From the NCBI GenBank assembly GCA_016213405.1, contig JACRAM010000029.1, forward strand, positions 1 through 51,964: a stretch of 51,964 bases of DNA, given 5' to 3'. A program made the position numbers and the translations under genes. Positions 51,869 to 51,964 of this stretch are shown in pieces (within the stretch, counting starts at the first letter, position 1; each line of letters opens with the position of its first letter). The notes below the pieces were generated by a model. The model saw only the letters and a program-made list of their open reading frames with translations. It searched no databases and was not told where the DNA came from. The stretch is from Bacteroidota bacterium. GTDB lineage: Bacteria > Bacteroidota > Bacteroidia > Palsa-948.

Positions 51869-51925
51869 CACAGAGTTCACAGAGTTTAATGAGTTTCACA
51901 GAGCAGAACTCTCTGTGTAACTCTC
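51869..51925. repeat. Two-armed 9-bp word array upstream of lipoprotein gene
   Basis: CACAGAGTT, CACAGAGTT, TAATGAGTT (51869-51895) repeat GAGTT every 9 bases; the inverse AACTC occurs at 51907 and 51919. The arms can pair. It lies in the region upstream of the minus-strand lipoprotein gene. Confidence 0.75.
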
Positions 51926-51964
51926 GTATGTTTGCGAAATTAAATAAACTAGTGCAACTAAAAG

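Overview
The window looks like chromosome of an environmental member of the Bacteroidota. The evidence is three proteins ending in type IX secretion (T9SS, Por) sorting domains, a giant PKD/GEVED adhesin, WbsX- and LicD-type surface polysaccharide genes, a split transketolase, a POT peptide transporter, A-rich leaders with little Shine-Dalgarno signal, and many exported proteins with short leaders. No plasmid, phage or CRISPR locus is seen. The only transposase is a small IS200-like Y1 (REP-associated) enzyme.

Layout. 1-7468: 3' part of a giant T9SS-exported repeat protein. 7520-13516: mnmE, sucD, a second T9SS cargo, a C1 peptidase, a membrane protein and a YceI protein. 13541-15318: a SpoIIAA/STAS-like protein, a FISUMP protein with Zn-finger-like repeats, then a 575-base gap with two MITE-like elements. 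15319-21845: fabG, a VWA membrane protein, a Ste24-type M48 protease and a TPR/PD40/SPOR envelope protein. 21846-25310: transketolase N and C genes separated by an exported VWA protein. 25595-29171: ychF, the REP-flanked transposase and parE. 29293-36819: an AT-rich surface-polysaccharide island (SGNH hydrolase, methyltransferase-like, LicD-like, WbsX, cupin, DegT aminotransferase, SAM methyltransferase, glycosyltransferase). 36883-43498: POT transporter, MaoC, thioredoxin-like protein, HTH protein, metal-binding lipoprotein, tRNA-His, rarA, a membrane protein and cinA. 43541-51816: small unknowns, a TfoX-like protein, a third T9SS cargo, TPR proteins, an FN3 protein behind a long phased repeat array, and a lipoprotein.

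The most unusual content is not a gene cluster but a dispersed class of small DNA elements. At a dozen or more loci there are arrays of short degenerate 'words' repeated with a fixed period, usually 7 bp and elsewhere 8, 9, 10 or 20 bp. They are often arranged as two inverted arms, each locus with its own word. They sit mostly in 5' leaders, abutting start codons (sucD, parE, ychF, the M48 protease, the VWA membrane gene, MaoC). In three exported proteins they encode part of the signal peptide, and in cinA a 63-bp two-armed heptamer array lies in frame inside the gene. A second class, GC-rich hairpins with a TTC/GAA centre, occurs between genes, in one signal-peptide sequence, and as two in-frame insertions in the transketolase C gene. 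A third structure is a hidden 21-bp array of about 15 units, with CATG on one face of the helix, ending exactly at the start codon of an FN3 gene. These patterns were found by counting positions by eye. No database was searched.
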